A stretch of 64,000 nucleotides of DNA. Source: Ctenosaura bakeri. Taxonomy: Eukaryota; Chordata; Lepidosauria; Squamata; Iguanidae. The DNA lies in NCBI GenBank assembly GCA_948474755.1, contig CAOLHI010000025.1, forward strand, positions 1,020,001 through 1,084,000. Reading direction: 5' to 3'. This document shows positions 1 to 10,915 of the stretch, in pieces. The translations under genes and the position numbers were made by a program. Each line of letters opens with the position of its first letter. Position 1 is the first letter of the stretch. The notes under the pieces were generated by a model. It made no database searches. It was given only the letters and a program-made list of their open reading frames with translations, and was not told the origin of the DNA.

Positions 1-489
1 GACTCTTCTGAGAATTGGCAGGGGCCATTCCATGTGCAGAATCTTCCAAGGTCACCCGTTCTTCCTTTGAGGACTGCCACTGTTGCACTTGTTCCTGTTC
101 CTTGTCATCACCGATAACGGAGAGAGCGTGGAATTGATTCTGCTGATCCAAACTCAGAGAATTATCCCTGATCCTTCTACTTCTATATGTCACGTTCCTC
201 CACATATCTACTTCCCGTGTTTGAGAACTGATTTCCTCCGCAGACACATTCGCTGTGTGTTCCTCCTCCAGTACAGTCTGCTCTACTCTGTCCAACAAAA
301 CCTCATCCTTAATATCCTTAATATCCTTAAGATCCTTAATATGCTGCAGAGTGGATACATGGACCTCAAGTTGCTGGACCTTCGGCTCCAACCTGGCAAC
401 CGACTTTTTAAAAAATCAAAAATATTTGGGGCCCTGAGGGCCACACAAGTAGTTTCAGAGAGATCACATGCAGCTGACAGGTTATCCAT
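1..489 (-). pseudogene. unassigned coiled-coil open frame, LINE ORF1-like, runs off the left edge
   Basis: On the minus strand an ATG at 489 opens a short frame starting MDNLSAACDLSE. After about position 415 the coding-like signal moves to the next frame, which stays open for about 137 codons to base 1. That second frame has regular leucine/valine spacing (ARLEPKVQQLEVHVSTLQ) followed by a repeated IKD unit, which predicts a coiled coil, and then a charged polar tail. The frame change falls on a run of T then A at 405-415, so it is most simply a one-base indel. The coiled coil suggests a LINE ORF1 or another retroelement RNA-binding protein, but I see no RRM-like domain and cannot name the family. 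A host exon is not excluded. Confidence 0.35.
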
Positions 490-555
490 CCCTGTTCTAG
501 ATTAAATGGTGTCTTAAAATTTATATTAGAGTTTTAAAAGTTTACTTTAAATTCC

Positions 556-677
556 TTACCAAAAACAAAATTGTACAAAATGTTTGGGATTTTCTGTGAT
601 CCAGTCAATCAAGGCTTTTCTGTCCCCTTTACCCACGAATCCCCAGTATCTGTTGCTCAAGTGGGTGCCTAATGGTC
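556..677 (-). other. short open stretch on the minus strand beside the LTR
   Basis: The minus strand reads an open stretch of about 40 codons (THLSNRYWGFVGKGDRKALI) that stops just before 556. A GTAAGG sequence resembling a splice donor sits at its end. The stretch is cut on its upstream side by the LTR beginning at 678. It may be part of the same degraded element or gene as the coiled-coil frame at 1-489, but simple splicing between the two does not keep a frame open. No family recognised. Confidence 0.2.
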
Positions 678-1286
678 TGTTGGGAGTTAGAGTTTCCCAG
701 GGTATTAGCCCTTTGGAAGACATTCTGTGAAAGCTAAAACTGTTAGGAATCAGTCTTCCTTTAGCAGAGCTGCAGGAAAAGCATGTCCCAGTCTCTGTGT
801 GGCTTCCCTGAACTGAGACTGACTTGCAAAACAAAACAAGGCAGGCAGTTTCAGGTTACAAGCTTATAAAAATTTTTACTAATGAATTTTACAATCACAT
901 ATGCATTGGAGAGCCTAGATCCTAACTAGCTAACAAAAAGATTAGGTATGATAGTAGCTTCATTCTTAACTTACCATCTTCTTGGTGGAGAGGCGAAGCA
1001 TGGTCAGAGGGAAGGAAATGGAAGCAAGAATGGAAAAAAGGGCAAAGAGAGAGAGGTCTGGGAAGTGTGGTCTTTTATGTAAGACCAATGACCCCAGGGT
1101 CAATGCTGGGTCACATGGTCTGGTTACCATAGCCATGCATTTAAATATCACAAAAAGCAAGACTGAGGCTTTAGGTGAGAAGGCAGAAGGCTTTGACATG
1201 CAAAGGAAAAAGAAACTCTAAGCTAGTTAAGCCCCACTTGCCCTAAAACAAGAGTTGAGGAGAGGAAATGCTGGAATTTTCCAACA
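678..1286 (-). mobile_element. solo LTR, family A
   Basis: A 609-bp unit beginning TGTTGGGA and ending TTTTCCAACA, flanked by TGGTC and TAGTC (5-bp target duplication, one mismatch). The same sequence recurs at 16576-16850 (truncated) and 54320-55775 (interrupted). No internal retroviral genes adjoin it, so it is a solo LTR left by recombination. A TATA-like ATAAAAG reading on the minus strand suggests minus orientation. Confidence 0.8.
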
Positions 1287-2014
1287 TAGTCTAACCAGAG
1301 GAGCCTGATAACAATTTGTTACCTAAATTTGTTGAACACTGAACAGTCTCTTTCAAGGTCTGAAAAAGAAATACAAACTGTTTCCAAACTGTGCACTTCC
1401 AAAAGTATTCAGAATCTTTCCATCCAGGCTTTCCCAGGTTGAAATTCTTGGCCTGGAGAACCAAAGCATTTCTCCGACTGCCATGCCTGTCATTTCGACC
1501 ACATGTGGCAGAAGGAGAATTCATGTGAGGCCAATGGCAATATCTCTGGTCCCCTCGTTCGCCTAATGACAGGTGGGCTGTCCCCTGTAATTAGCCATCA
1601 GGCAAGGATCCCTTTAACCCTTCTCAGAAAAGCAGTTGGTGACCTCTGTCTTCCTTCATTAAGCTTCCGATGGCTCAGCGTGTGCACATCTGTTATTGTT
1701 TGGCAGCTTCATTTGAAGAACACAACACGGCTGTGCACACCCACACCCACACACACCCAAATCGTTCTGGGGAGGGGCAACCAATTTATTCAGCCTTGCA
1801 GCGCTGATCAGAGTCCATCTGGTTGCTAATCAAAAGCCATATTTTAGATGCATTGCGATGCTATTGTCAGCAATATCCCCATCATTACTGCACGGGGTTT
1901 CCTTCCTTTGTTCATGCCTGAAGGGGGGAAATCGCTTAATTGAAGATGTGTCAATGCCATTTATGTACGTGTTAGGCATCTGATGCTTTGCTTTCCATCT
2001 GAAAAAACAACAAC
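1287..2014. other. no gene seen
   Basis: Mixed single-copy-looking DNA containing a short CA-rich run near 1735-1757. Open frames here are short and show no recognisable domain. Confidence 0.5.
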
Positions 2015-2090
2015 AACAGAAGTCTGGGAACAAGGATTCAAATCTGCATTCTGCTACGGAAACCCACTTGGTGACCTTGGGCAAGTCACA

Positions 2091-2640
2091 GGCCATTTCT
2101 GCACTACACTGTTTTAGTGCTATTATTCCACTTTCAACAACCTATGGCAGGTCTTTTCAAATGGTGTGTCGCAACATGTTAGTGTGTTGCCCGAAGGATG
2201 TAGATGTGTCACCTCCCTGGACTGAGAACAGGACCCCCCATCTCAGTCTTGGAAATGTATGTTATATGTTATAAATAAATCATATATTTTTAAAAATATA
2301 AACGAAAGGTTTTCATGAAATATGTTGTGTCCCCAGACATTTTGTTATTACAATTTATGTATGTGCCCAGATCACATATAAGGGGTTAGTTTAATCTCCA
2401 GTTTGCCAGTAAAACTGAATTACTGTGTCACAATATGATGCATGTCTAAAAGATGTGTCACCAACACGAAAAGTTTGGAAAGCTCTGTCCTATGGAATCC
2501 TGGGATTTGTCATTTTGGGAGGGGCACTGAGAATTCTCAGCCAGGCAGCTCTTTGGCCTCAGTAAACTACAAAGCCCAGAATTCCACAGGACACCGAAAA
2601 TGGAATAATAGCACTATAACAGTGTAGTGCAGAAATGGCC
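2091..2640. mobile_element. foldback MITE (GGCCATTTC ends), interrupted by a hAT
   Basis: Termini GGCCATTTCTGCACTACACTG and its inverse, flanked by ACA on both sides (3-bp target duplication, 2088-2090 and 2641-2643). The arms carry the signature blocks TTCCACTTTCAAC and CTATGGAATCCTGGG shared by about 20 copies in this window. The interior is split by the hAT at 2148-2487. The 3-bp duplication suggests a PIF/Harbinger relative. Confidence 0.8.
2148..2487. mobile_element. non-autonomous hAT inside the MITE
   Basis: 340 bp with inverted ends (CAGGTCTTTTCAAA left; the inverse of the right end reads CAGAGCTTTCCAAA). Flanked by ACCTATGG and TCCTATGG, an 8-bp hAT duplication with one mismatch. 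Too short to encode a transposase. Confidence 0.75.
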
Positions 2641-2775
2641 ACAGTCTCTCAGCCTCAGAGGAAGGCAATGGCAAATCTCCTCTGAATAAATATTGCCTAA
2701 TAAATCCCAAGATGAGTCCATGTTATGGTTGTCCTAAGTTGGAATCAAATTGAAGGCACATACAAAAATGACAGA

Positions 2776-3760
2776 ATTTTGTATAAAAACATAAAGCCAG
2801 CATTCAGCTCTGCTGTTACAGATGTTGGAACAGAACTGAAATGAGCCAAGTTCAAATCTGCTGACAGTCAAAGAACTTCACGGGAGACACCCAAGCTAAG
2901 CTATCTTGCAGGATTCCTAATTATGATGGTTGGCAGACAGGGTCCCTGTACCTTTAATAGTTGTGTAGAAGCGAAAATTTCAGCATGTGTCACTTGGTTG
3001 CACAAGACACAACACCTGCTAAAATTCTTTCTTCCACGCAGCCGTTGAAGGTAGAGGAGCCCACTCCAGTTTTCAAGCTGGCAACCATACTCATCATGAA
3101 TTCTCAGTGGATTATTTTTCCATGCCTTCCAAAATATTCCTTATCAAATTGTTTTTATCTGTTTATGGGAAGAGATATTAGCAACGATGCATGGTTGAAA
3201 TATTTATGTTTTTGTTTCTTCTGTTCCATGCTTCATTGTGAACTTGTGAAGGTGGATAAACAGACCACACCTTACTGTACCCCAGATGGACACGGAGCTG
3301 CCTTGAATCCCCAAACACAAGGTTGGAAGGCAGAAAAGAGGAAAGGTGCGCATGCACACACAAGTACTTTGGCCAAAGGATCCCAGGTAGGATGATTTAT
3401 TCTTTCAGGCTTTTCTTCTTATACCATTTTTATGTTTATATTAAAGAATGCTCACAGAAAAGAAAAGATTCACGCATCAGCATGAGCAGAGTCACAGCTT
3501 GTACATGTGTTATGTTTTATCTGATCCTTAAATTCCTGAGTCTACACAACCCTATTACATCCCAGGTCATTTTCTAGAGTCCTTTGCTTGTCCATACTGA
3601 TTATAAACAGGAGCGGAGCAGAAGAAACAATTCGTAAAGCAAGATTGTTTGTTGAGCTCTGAGTGTCTAAAATGCGATTTAATATAGCAAGTTACGAAAA
3701 CCAAATTTCAAGCCTAACAAACTCCTTTGGAGTACTATATACCGAAAAACAATAACGTAA
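2776..3760. other. no gene seen
   Basis: A 144-codon frame at 2961-3395 has no recognisable domain and ordinary AT-rich composition, so I treat it as chance. No repeat recognised. Confidence 0.5.
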
Positions 3761-3763
3761 CAG

Positions 3764-3966
3764 GGGCTATTTCCACACTACACTGTTATAGTGCTATTAT
3801 TCCACTTTCAATCTCCTGTGGAATCCCGGGCTTTGTAGTTTAGGGAGGGGGATTTAGGATTCTCAGCCAGAGAGCTCTTTGGCCTTAGGAAACTGCAAGC
3901 CCCAAGGTTCCATAGGATGTTGAAAGTGGAATAATAGCACTATAACAGGGTAGTGTGGAAATGGCC
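3764..3966. mobile_element. foldback MITE
   Basis: Arms GGGGCTATTTCCACACTACACTG and inverse, with the family blocks GCTATTATTCCACTTTCAA, TCAGCCAGAGAGCTCTTTGG and AACAGGGTAGTG. Probable 3-bp flank CAG. Confidence 0.75.
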
Positions 3967-4555
3967 AGGAACTGTGGAATTGTCTCCTGCAGGGAAAAGT
4001 CAGGAACGGGAACTTGTTGCCTCGTGTGGGGAATCACTGAACTGCAGGTGATAAATTTTCAGCATTGCACCTTTTGGACCTGGACAGAGCCTCTCCACTC
4101 CGGCTGGCCTTTGGATCTTTCTGGCATTCTGATTTTCCTTCTCTTCCTGTTTCAAGTTGCCATCTTTTACCCCCTTCACCTAGGAGAAAACACCACTGAA
4201 TTCCCCCCCCCCAAAAAAGTCTGCAATTGCACTGCTAGTTGTCTAACCAATTCATGTCTTAATTAGTCTGCATATATTTGCATTGGAGGGCAAAACAGAT
4301 GCACGTAGGCGAGGCCGTACCTTCGTCTTTCGATGACCCATTGCAGCACGCCGCACCATAAAAGAAGGCTTCCTCCTTTGAAGAAATTCCTGCATGAGAT
4401 GCCCCCCTCTATGCGTTTGTAAAACCTTTTCATCAAACAGATTGATTGCGGTGAATTTCACTGTGGAGTTTATTTGACTTTGCTTTTAATCTTGACCTTT
4501 TCTGTTTCAGGGATTTTTGACTGTTGTTGTAACTCTGTTTGAAACCCTAGCATAG

Positions 4556-4636
4556 GAGTGAGGAACCCACAACATTCTAGTACTCAAGGATGATGGGAGT
4601 TAGAGTCCAATAACATCTGGAAGGTCAGAGGTTTGT
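4556..4636. mobile_element. hAT-like repeat fragment
   Basis: The segment GATGATGGGAGTTAGAGTCC ... AACATCTGG matches the pattern 'gggagttgtagtccaacaacatctgg' common in vertebrate hAT remnants. Related pieces lie near 14225, 19211 and 61321. Confidence 0.45.
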
Positions 4637-4861
4637 CATCTGTGCTCTGACCTGTTTTGCATTTCTCTGCAATACCCCAATGTTTTCCACTTAATTCTTT
4701 TGCATTGTGCTTTAAATGAGTTATTGATCTCCTAGTGGTATTTTAACTTGAATCTTACTAGCCACTGTGGGTTGCCTCTGACTTGGTTAGCTGTCTCCGT
4801 TTTGCTGTGTTACGATGTTTTAAAGCCCTTACCTTGGTTTAGAGTTTGGAACCATAATTTT

Positions 4862-4952
4862 TTATTATTATTATTATTTATTTGTATCCCGCCTCTCCAT
4901 ATGGATCGAGGCGGCGAACAACTTACAAATAGCATGTATTTCGATACATTTT
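4862..4952 (-). mobile_element. Sauria-type SINE, 3' part
   Basis: After an (ATT)n/ATTT tail on the left comes GTATCCCGCCTCTCCATATG and GAGGCGGCGAACAACTTACA, the reverse complement of the 3' part of the SINEs at 9767 and 12505. The tRNA-like head is missing. Confidence 0.75.
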
Positions 4953-5700
4953 CTATAAATTACTTTGCAGGCCCTGAATTGGAAAGGAGATTCAGGAATA
5001 ACATTACATAAGAATAAGAATGTTGGGGGATATATATTTTGGATGGAACAGAAATTTGTCAATTCCCCGACTGGCATTGAATTTGAACTTCCTGGCTCCT
5101 TCTGAAAAATGGCACATCAAAAGTTTATGCAAAGTGTGGGAACTTTTTTGATATTCCTGACACAACATACATAAACTGGGCAGTTTCTGAGAACTGCGCA
5201 AGAGTTTGAGAAACTGAACAACTTTGCACTCAAAATCTACATTCAGTCTTTTTTACTATGCGGAAAAAACTGCACAGCTTCCCAAAGGAGGGAAAAAATC
5301 CGAACCTCAGCCACTTACATTGTTTTTCACTTAAGGAAAGTGCAGAAAATGCAACACTAAATTGCACACTACACCCCTGTACAAACAACAAGCCAAAGCA
5401 TTCCATGTCAGGCTGTAACTTTTGCTGGTTTCAAAACTGTGCAGCAGGAAAAGAAACTCGGGCTGCCTGAAGTTGCAGCCACATGTGGCTTTGTTGTGCA
5501 AGATTTTTGTTGTGCACCATTGCTATTTTCTATCTAACAAAACAGTAACATTGCATAATAAATCGCCACAGGATTTCATTGTCCAACCTTGCTATTTATG
5601 CACAATGTTTTTTTGTCATGCAATATTATTGTTATGCAACTTGCTCTTTATTATGTAAAAAGATAATCTTGCAGAAAACAAACACATGGCTACCTGACAG
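4953..5700. other. no gene seen; scattered CTGCGCAGTTT-like motifs
   Basis: AT-rich DNA with recurring short motifs near 5178, 5266 and 5435 that resemble the units of the tandem repeat just downstream. No domain-bearing frame. Confidence 0.45.
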
Positions 5701-5720
5701 CAGTCTTATCTGTATTGAAA

Positions 5721-5840
5721 GCTGCATAGTTTTCAGGGTGGATTGCACAGTTCTTCGAAAGAGCTGCGTAGTTTCTGGAAAACAGTGTATTTTTCTGGGG
5801 AAACTGCGCAGCTTTTGCAGAAAAGCTGCTCAGTTTTCTA
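5721..5840. repeat. degenerate ~21-bp tandem repeat
   Basis: Six units start near 5721, 5742, 5763, 5783, 5803 and 5825. Each carries a version of GCTGCGCAGTTTTC followed by purines. The spacing of 20-22 bp is regular although the units have diverged. Confidence 0.55.
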
Positions 5841-6112
5841 TCATTGGAAAACTGTGAAAAGAAAAAACAATCCTGAGTGTCTTGAAGCTACGGGACTAAA
5901 AAGTGCTTAATTGTTTGTGATTTCTGTGATGCCTTAGAGAAATTGAGATTTACCATCCCCAAGACACACACACAAACTAATGAAAAATGACTTTGCCTTT
6001 TTCCCCCAGCAGCACTGGCTCAGCCTACTATGGAGCTTCTTCACCCCAGTACTGAAGTAAAAGCAGACAGTAGCAACAACATGTGCTCTGACATTTCACA
6101 GATGAAATCCAG

Positions 6113-6290
6113 GGCCATTTCCGCACTAGCCTGTTATAGAGCAATGATTCCACTTTCAACATCCTCTGGAATCCTGGGGTTTGCAGTTTTGGGAGGGGCC
6201 GGCCGGCCCCTCCTGAAACTGCAAACCCCAGGATTCCAGAGGATGTGAAAGTGGAATCATCGCGCTATAACTGGCTAGTGCGGAAATGTA
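6113..6290. mobile_element. foldback MITE, near-perfect palindrome
   Basis: Arms GGCCATTTCCGCACTAGCCTG and inverse meet at a GGGGCCGGCCGGCCCC centre. The arms pair almost along their full length (about 85 bp each). Confidence 0.8.
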
Positions 6291-6503
6291 ACCGGACATG
6301 TGTGGCCAAGCAACATCAAGGTGTGGTCACAATAGCAACAGTTATGAATAAAGGAGGCTTGGAGAGGCTTCAGTGGTTTGATTTTGCCTAAGTCAACAGG
6401 AAGGGCAAGACTCTTCTCCGTCCTCTCCTCTCCCTCCTGTTGAGTTAACTGAATGCAAACTACTTCTGCAATTTGAACTCGGTGTTCACCAGCTGAAGTA
6501 AGC

Positions 6504-6702
6504 TCATTTCCGCACTAGACTGTTATAGTGCTCTTATTCCACTTTCGACCTCCTATGGAATCCTGGGACTTGCAGTTTTGGGAAGGGCATTTAGAATTCT
6601 CAGCCAGAGAGCTCTTTGGCCTCAATAAACTACAAATCCTAGAATTCCACAGGAGGTTGAAAGTGGAACGATTGCACTATAATAATGTAGGGCGGAAATG
6701 TC
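6504..6702. mobile_element. foldback MITE
   Basis: CATTTCCGCACTAGACTGTT on the left and GTAGGGCGGAAATG on the right, with the family interior (TCAGCCAGAGAGCTCTTTGG) instead of the short GGCC centre. Confidence 0.75.
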
Positions 6703-6955
6703 CCATGGAGAGGGTGGCAAATCCAGACTGGATTTTAGCCGAGGTTGAACACCGGCAGGATTCCTCTTTAATCCTGAGCAACAGCGGGAGGAGCAGCGCT
6801 AAAATCGAGAGTGGATTAAGAGTGGATGCCCCAGTGTAACACATTGTTTGTCCTCTGTGTGTGTGTGGGTGTATAACCAGAGACTGGACCACAAACACAA
6901 CTACATGGTTATTATGCAAACTTTATTTCTACTTTACTACAATCTACAATAAGTA

Positions 6956-7298
6956 CAATCAGCCCTCCATATTCACTAGGGTAATCAAGTCAGGGAAAAG
7001 AGAGGGAAAGGTGGCCCTATACTTTCTCCCTCTTCCCCATCTCCTTCCTTGGGAGATGCAGGGGGGGCATCAGCAGTAGATTTGTGGTGCTGAGAAATTG
7101 GACTGTAAGCCATTTTTTGCTGGACAGGCAGCAGCTGGTGGTGGAAGAGGAAAAGGGGGACCTGGTTTTTAAAGGGCTGCGTGGCCTGACTGGAGCCATT
7201 AAGAGGGAAGGTTCCCCTGGAAAAGAAGCACTCAGATGGAAAGTGAAAGTGCAAAGTGCAAAGTGAAAGTGAAACCCACAAATGTGAAGGGCTGACTG
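6956..7298. mobile_element. Tigger/mariner-like non-autonomous element
   Basis: Inverted ends CAATCAGCCCTCCATATTCA and inverse (AATGTGAAGGGCTGACTG), flanked by TA on both sides. 343 bp, no transposase. Relatives at 12932, 37691 and 61762. Confidence 0.75.
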
Positions 7299-7312
7299 TA
7301 TTTATAATATGT

Positions 7313-7848
7313 GTGTTCATAGAGTTGGAAGAGACCCCCCGGGCCATCCAGTCCAACCCCCTGCATGCAGGAACACCCATCAAAGCATTCCCAACAGATG
7401 GCCACCCAGCCTCTGCTTAAAAACCTCCAAAGAAGGAGACTCCACTACACTCCAAGGCAGCAGATTCCACTGCCAGACAGCTCTGACCGTCAGGAAGTTC
7501 TTCCTGAGGTTCAAGTGGAATCTCCTTTCCTGCAGCTTGAATCCATTGCTCCTTGTCCTGGTCTTTGGAGCGGCAGAGAACAAGCCCGCTCCCTCTTTGA
7601 CATGACATCACTTCAAATATTTAAGCATGGCTCTCATGTCGCCTCTTAACCTTCTCTTCTGCAGACTAAACATCCCCAGCTCCCTAAGCCGTTCTTCATA
7701 GGGCTTCATAGCGTCCAGACCCTTCACCATTTTGGTCGCCCTCCTCTAGACACGTTCCAGCTTGTCAGCATCCGTCTTGAATTGAGGTGCCCAGAACTGG
7801 ACACAGGATTCCAGATGAGGCCTATCCAATGCAGAATAGAGTAGTAAC
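7313..7848 (-). mobile_element. CR1 LINE, 5'-truncated 3' end
   Basis: On the minus strand this encodes a decayed CR1 ORF2 tail: [20 protein letters not shown] and [20 protein letters not shown] match the other CR1 copies here. The 3' end (low coordinates) reads GGGTCTCTTCCAACTCTATG. Stops and frame changes make it non-coding. Confidence 0.85.
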
Positions 7849-8422
7849 AATGCTAACAATCTAAGTAGTGTATTAAAGTTATACATGTAGTACTGCATCT
7901 CAGGTTTTTTTTAAAACACTTGTCTCTTTTGTTTTCCAATCATTTTTTCTTTTTAAAAGTTTGTAACCAACTCTCGGCTATGACAACCAGTTGTGTGTTC
8001 AAGAGGCCTGATGTCATGTCACACTCTCTCCATGCCACGTGATTGCACATGGGATGTGGGAAATTTGTATGTTATGTAGAATGTGCTGGGTATGACAGGG
8101 ATGAATAAGCATATAACAGAAAGTTCTTAGAGACTCAAGATGTTACCAAATGGTCGGCACTGGCTGGGGCAGTAAATAGTATTTAATGATTGACAGCTAG
8201 CTAAGAAATATTTTTTTGTGTTTTTTGTGTTCAAGTGATAGGAATCAAAGGGTAATTTACTAGGATTAGCCTGTAGGTTACTAGGGTAGGGAATGTAGTT
8301 AGAATATCAAAGGACATGGCAGGAAATTCAAAGGATCAAAGTAACTAATAGAGGAAGGCTATTTCAACAAAAGAAAATAACCTAGAAGTTAGGCGGGCAT
8401 GAATCTGGAGGAGCTACCAATG
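7849..8422. other. no gene seen
   Basis: AT-rich intergenic-looking DNA without recognised repeats or domain-bearing frames. Confidence 0.45.
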
Positions 8423-8615
8423 CAGTCACATAGGGGCATGTGGGCGGGGAGGCAATTTGCCCCAGGTGGCAATGTTTTTGGGGTGTCCTGCCCCCCCCGC
8501 ATGCCCTGACCCCATGCACTGCAACCATGCCCCCACGCACAATGCGCACGCCCCTCGTGCCGTAGCCCCACCACCCTTCCGCCCACCCCTCCAGACACTC
8601 CAGGCTCTGCCACTG
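8423..8615. mobile_element. small hAT MITE (CAGTGGCGTAG family)
   Basis: GC-rich 193-bp element ending CTGCCACTG, flanked by perfect 8-bp copies of TACCAATG (8415-8422 and 8616-8623). The interior GCCCCAGGTGGCAATGTTTT is shared with the copy at 60763. Confidence 0.8.
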
Positions 8616-8623
8616 TACCAATG

Positions 8624-9766
8624 GGCATCGTGCATGGATGTTAATTAATTCTTGTATTTTACTCTATAGCCAGACGGGTGACGCAGATTGTTGACTTCAG
8701 CAACAGTTGTCAGCTGGCCTCTTGTGTTCCAACAAACACTATGGACAGTGGAGACACAGAGTAGCAGGAGATGGCACTTGAATTATCCCCACCTTAGACC
8801 TTTCGTGGCACTGTCAGATCATTTCTCCTCAACTACATCTTCTGTGACGGGGCAAATGGAGGCCGGGGGGGTGACACAGTCTTATAAAATGAAATGGATA
8901 ATGAACCAGGGATGGGGAGACCGGTGATGGCAATGCTGATATGGAGGTCGTGGTGATAACAGCAATCCTAGTTGCAAATATGTGGATTTTTATGTAAACA
9001 GAAAATGAAAAGAAGATGTCTTAATTCTTTTCGGTTACATTCCAATGAAAGATCATTCAAAATATTACAAAAATAACCTCATGTTGGCCGAAATAATAGG
9101 AGGGTGAAGGCCTTGTGTTGATCTCCCCAAATGCCAATCCTGCCCTAGTTTGGGGCCTGCCTCCCCCCCACTGTCTTGTCCTCAGTCTCATCAGCTTCAA
9201 TGGGCACAAGCTGCCACTAGTGACACTCTCTATTTCGGGCACCTGTTGCAAACTTTTTTTTGCTGCTTCTTTGGCCATCTTTTTAATCATTGGTTTCAAA
9301 GGGGGGAAAAAAAAGAAAAACAGCTGGAATTGGAGCAATTTCCACTTGATGGTTGGAAGCAATTCCAGAGTTATTACGGAGATAATGAAGTGGAACAATT
9401 TATTAGTCTATCATCACTAAACAAATGAGTTCCAGTCATATTAAAGTCTTAATGGAGTGGTCAGAGGTTAACCGTCTCTCAAAGCCCCCACAGGCAACGC
9501 TCTGTACGGGCAGGAAGACGAGAAAACGAAGATTGGTCTTCCAGGCTTGGGGGACGCTCACGTCTGGGCGTGCCATCCCACACCTGGGCACCATCTTGTG
9601 AAACGTAATGGAGATTTATCACGGCAACCCTGGATGTTAACAATGAGCTGAAGCGTAACCTTTCTTGGAGCTTGGAAGGAGTGCATCAGAAGTAACAACA
9701 TCAACCTGTAACACGTTATTTTGGGGGCATGAAGAGGGCAAGATGATGTGGTTGGATTTCAAAATA
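8624..9766. other. no gene seen
   Basis: Overlapping frames at 9057-9428 on both strands look like chance: low-complexity T/A runs at 9256 and 9304 and no domain. No repeat recognised. Confidence 0.45.
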
Positions 9767-9880
9767 GGAGCCCTGGTGGTGCAGTGGTTAAATGCCAGTA
9801 CTGCAAGTCACAAGGTTGTGAGTTCGATCCTGCCGGGCTCCAAGGTTGACTCAGCCTTCCATCCTTTCGCAGGTCGGTAA

Positions 9881-10699
9881 AACAAAATGAAATTCAACAG
9901 TCGGCGAACAAAATGAAATTCAACAGAGAGAAATGTAAGGTCCTACACTTAGGCAGAAATAATGGAATACAGAAATATAGGATGGGGGACACGTGGCTGG
10001 ATAGCAGTACGTGTGAAAGGGATCTAGGAGTCTTCATAGACCACAAGCTGAACATGAGTCAGCAGTGTGATGCGGCAGCCAAGAAAGCCAATGCAATTCT
10101 CGGCTGCATCAACAGGAGTATGGTGTCTAGATCGAGGGAGGTACTGGTACCACTCTACTCTGCTTTGGTTAGACCCCATCTTGAATACTGTGTCCAGTTC
10201 TGGGCACCCCAATTCAAGAAGGATATTGACAAGCTGGAGCAAGTCCAGAGGAGGGTGACCAAAATGGTGAGAGGCCTGGAAAACATGCCCTATGAGGATA
10301 GACTGAGAGAGCTGGGTATGTTTAGTCTGCAGAAAAGGAGGTTAAGAGGGGACATGATAGCCATGTTTAAATATTTGAAGGGATGCCACGTAGAGGAAGG
10401 AGGGGGCTTGTTTTCTGCTGCTCCAGAAACCAGGACAAGGAGCAATGGATTCAAGCTGCAGGAAAGGAGATTCCACCTGAACCTCAGGAAGAACTTCCTG
10501 ACAGTCAGGGCTGTCCGGCAGTGGAATCTGCTGCCTCGGAGAGTAGTGGAGTCTCCTACCTTGGAGGTTTTTAAGCAGAGGCTTGATGGCCATCTGTCGG
10601 GAGTGCTTTGAGGGTGTTCCTGCATGACAGGGAGTTGGACTGGATGGCCCGTGTGGTCTCTTCCAACTCTACATTTCTATGATTCTATGATTCTATGAA
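9881..10699 (+). mobile_element. CR1 LINE, 5'-truncated, inside the SINE
   Basis: Carries the C-terminal third of CR1 ORF2 and ends in three ATTCTATG-type repeats (10677-10697), the diagnostic CR1 3' end. A block ACAAAATGAAATTCAACAG occurs twice at its 5' junction (about 9882-9899 and 9909-9927). Confidence 0.9.
9913..10611 (+). CDS. CR1 ORF2 reverse transcriptase C-terminal remnant, open
   Basis: A 232-codon frame without stops: [64 protein letters not shown] and [15 protein letters not shown]. These are the post-catalytic (thumb/connection) motifs of CR1/jockey-type LINE polymerases. The catalytic YADD palm and the endonuclease domain are missing because of 5' truncation, so it has no activity alone. 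The first ATG is only the first available codon, not a native start. It is the least damaged of the roughly 15 CR1 tails in the window. Confidence 0.8.
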   Translation: MKFNREKCKVLHLGRNNGIQKYRMGDTWLDSSTCERDLGVFIDHKLNMSQQCDAAAKKANAILGCINRSMVSRSREVLVPLYSALVRPHLEYCVQFWAPQFKKDIDKLEQVQRRVTKMVRGLENMPYEDRLRELGMFSLQKRRLRGDMIAMFKYLKGCHVEEGGGLFSAAPETRTRSNGFKLQERRFHLNLRKNFLTVRAVRQWNLLPRRVVESPTLEVFKQRLDGHLSGVL

Positions 10700-10915
10700 A
10701 ATGAGTACCCAGTTTGTTGGGGGCATCTATAGAAATGTATCGAAATACATGCTATTTGTAAGTTGTTCGCCGCCTCGATCCATATGGAGAGGTGGGATAC
10801 AAATAAATAATAATAATAAAAAAATTACCTAACAATTGGTGATGCCATTACTTTTGGAATATGTTGAGTAACTATTATTTGTTTAAATAATTTTGATTAT
10901 TATAATGAGCGACGT

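Larger units (their letters stand above)
2015..2775 (+). mobile_element. CORE-type tRNA SINE split by a MITE
   Basis: The left part (2015-2090) carries the CORE/MIR-like segment GTGACCTTGGGCAAGTCACA. The right part (2641-2775) continues with CTCTCAGCCTCAGAGGAAGG and the tail TTGAAGGCACA. The two parts join cleanly once the 2091-2640 insertion and one copy of ACA are removed. Other copies lie at 55809, 44208 and, on the minus strand, at 27423 and 51735. Confidence 0.7.
9767..10830 (+). mobile_element. Sauria-type SINE split by a CR1
   Basis: The head GGAGCCCTGGTGGTGCAGTG is an RNA polymerase III A-box region; the B box GGTTGTGAGTTCGATCC is at 9814-9830. The body CTCAGCCTTCCATCCTTTCG runs to about 9880, is broken by a CR1, and resumes at about 10698 with ATGAGTACCCAGTTTGTTGG and the tail ACAAATAAATAATAATA. 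The tRNA-like head plus LINE-like tail fits the Sauria SINE family. Confidence 0.8.

Noticed and set aside
9814..9830. B-box as part of a true tRNA gene
   Set aside because: The pol III boxes belong to a SINE; no cloverleaf or anticodon stem is supported.
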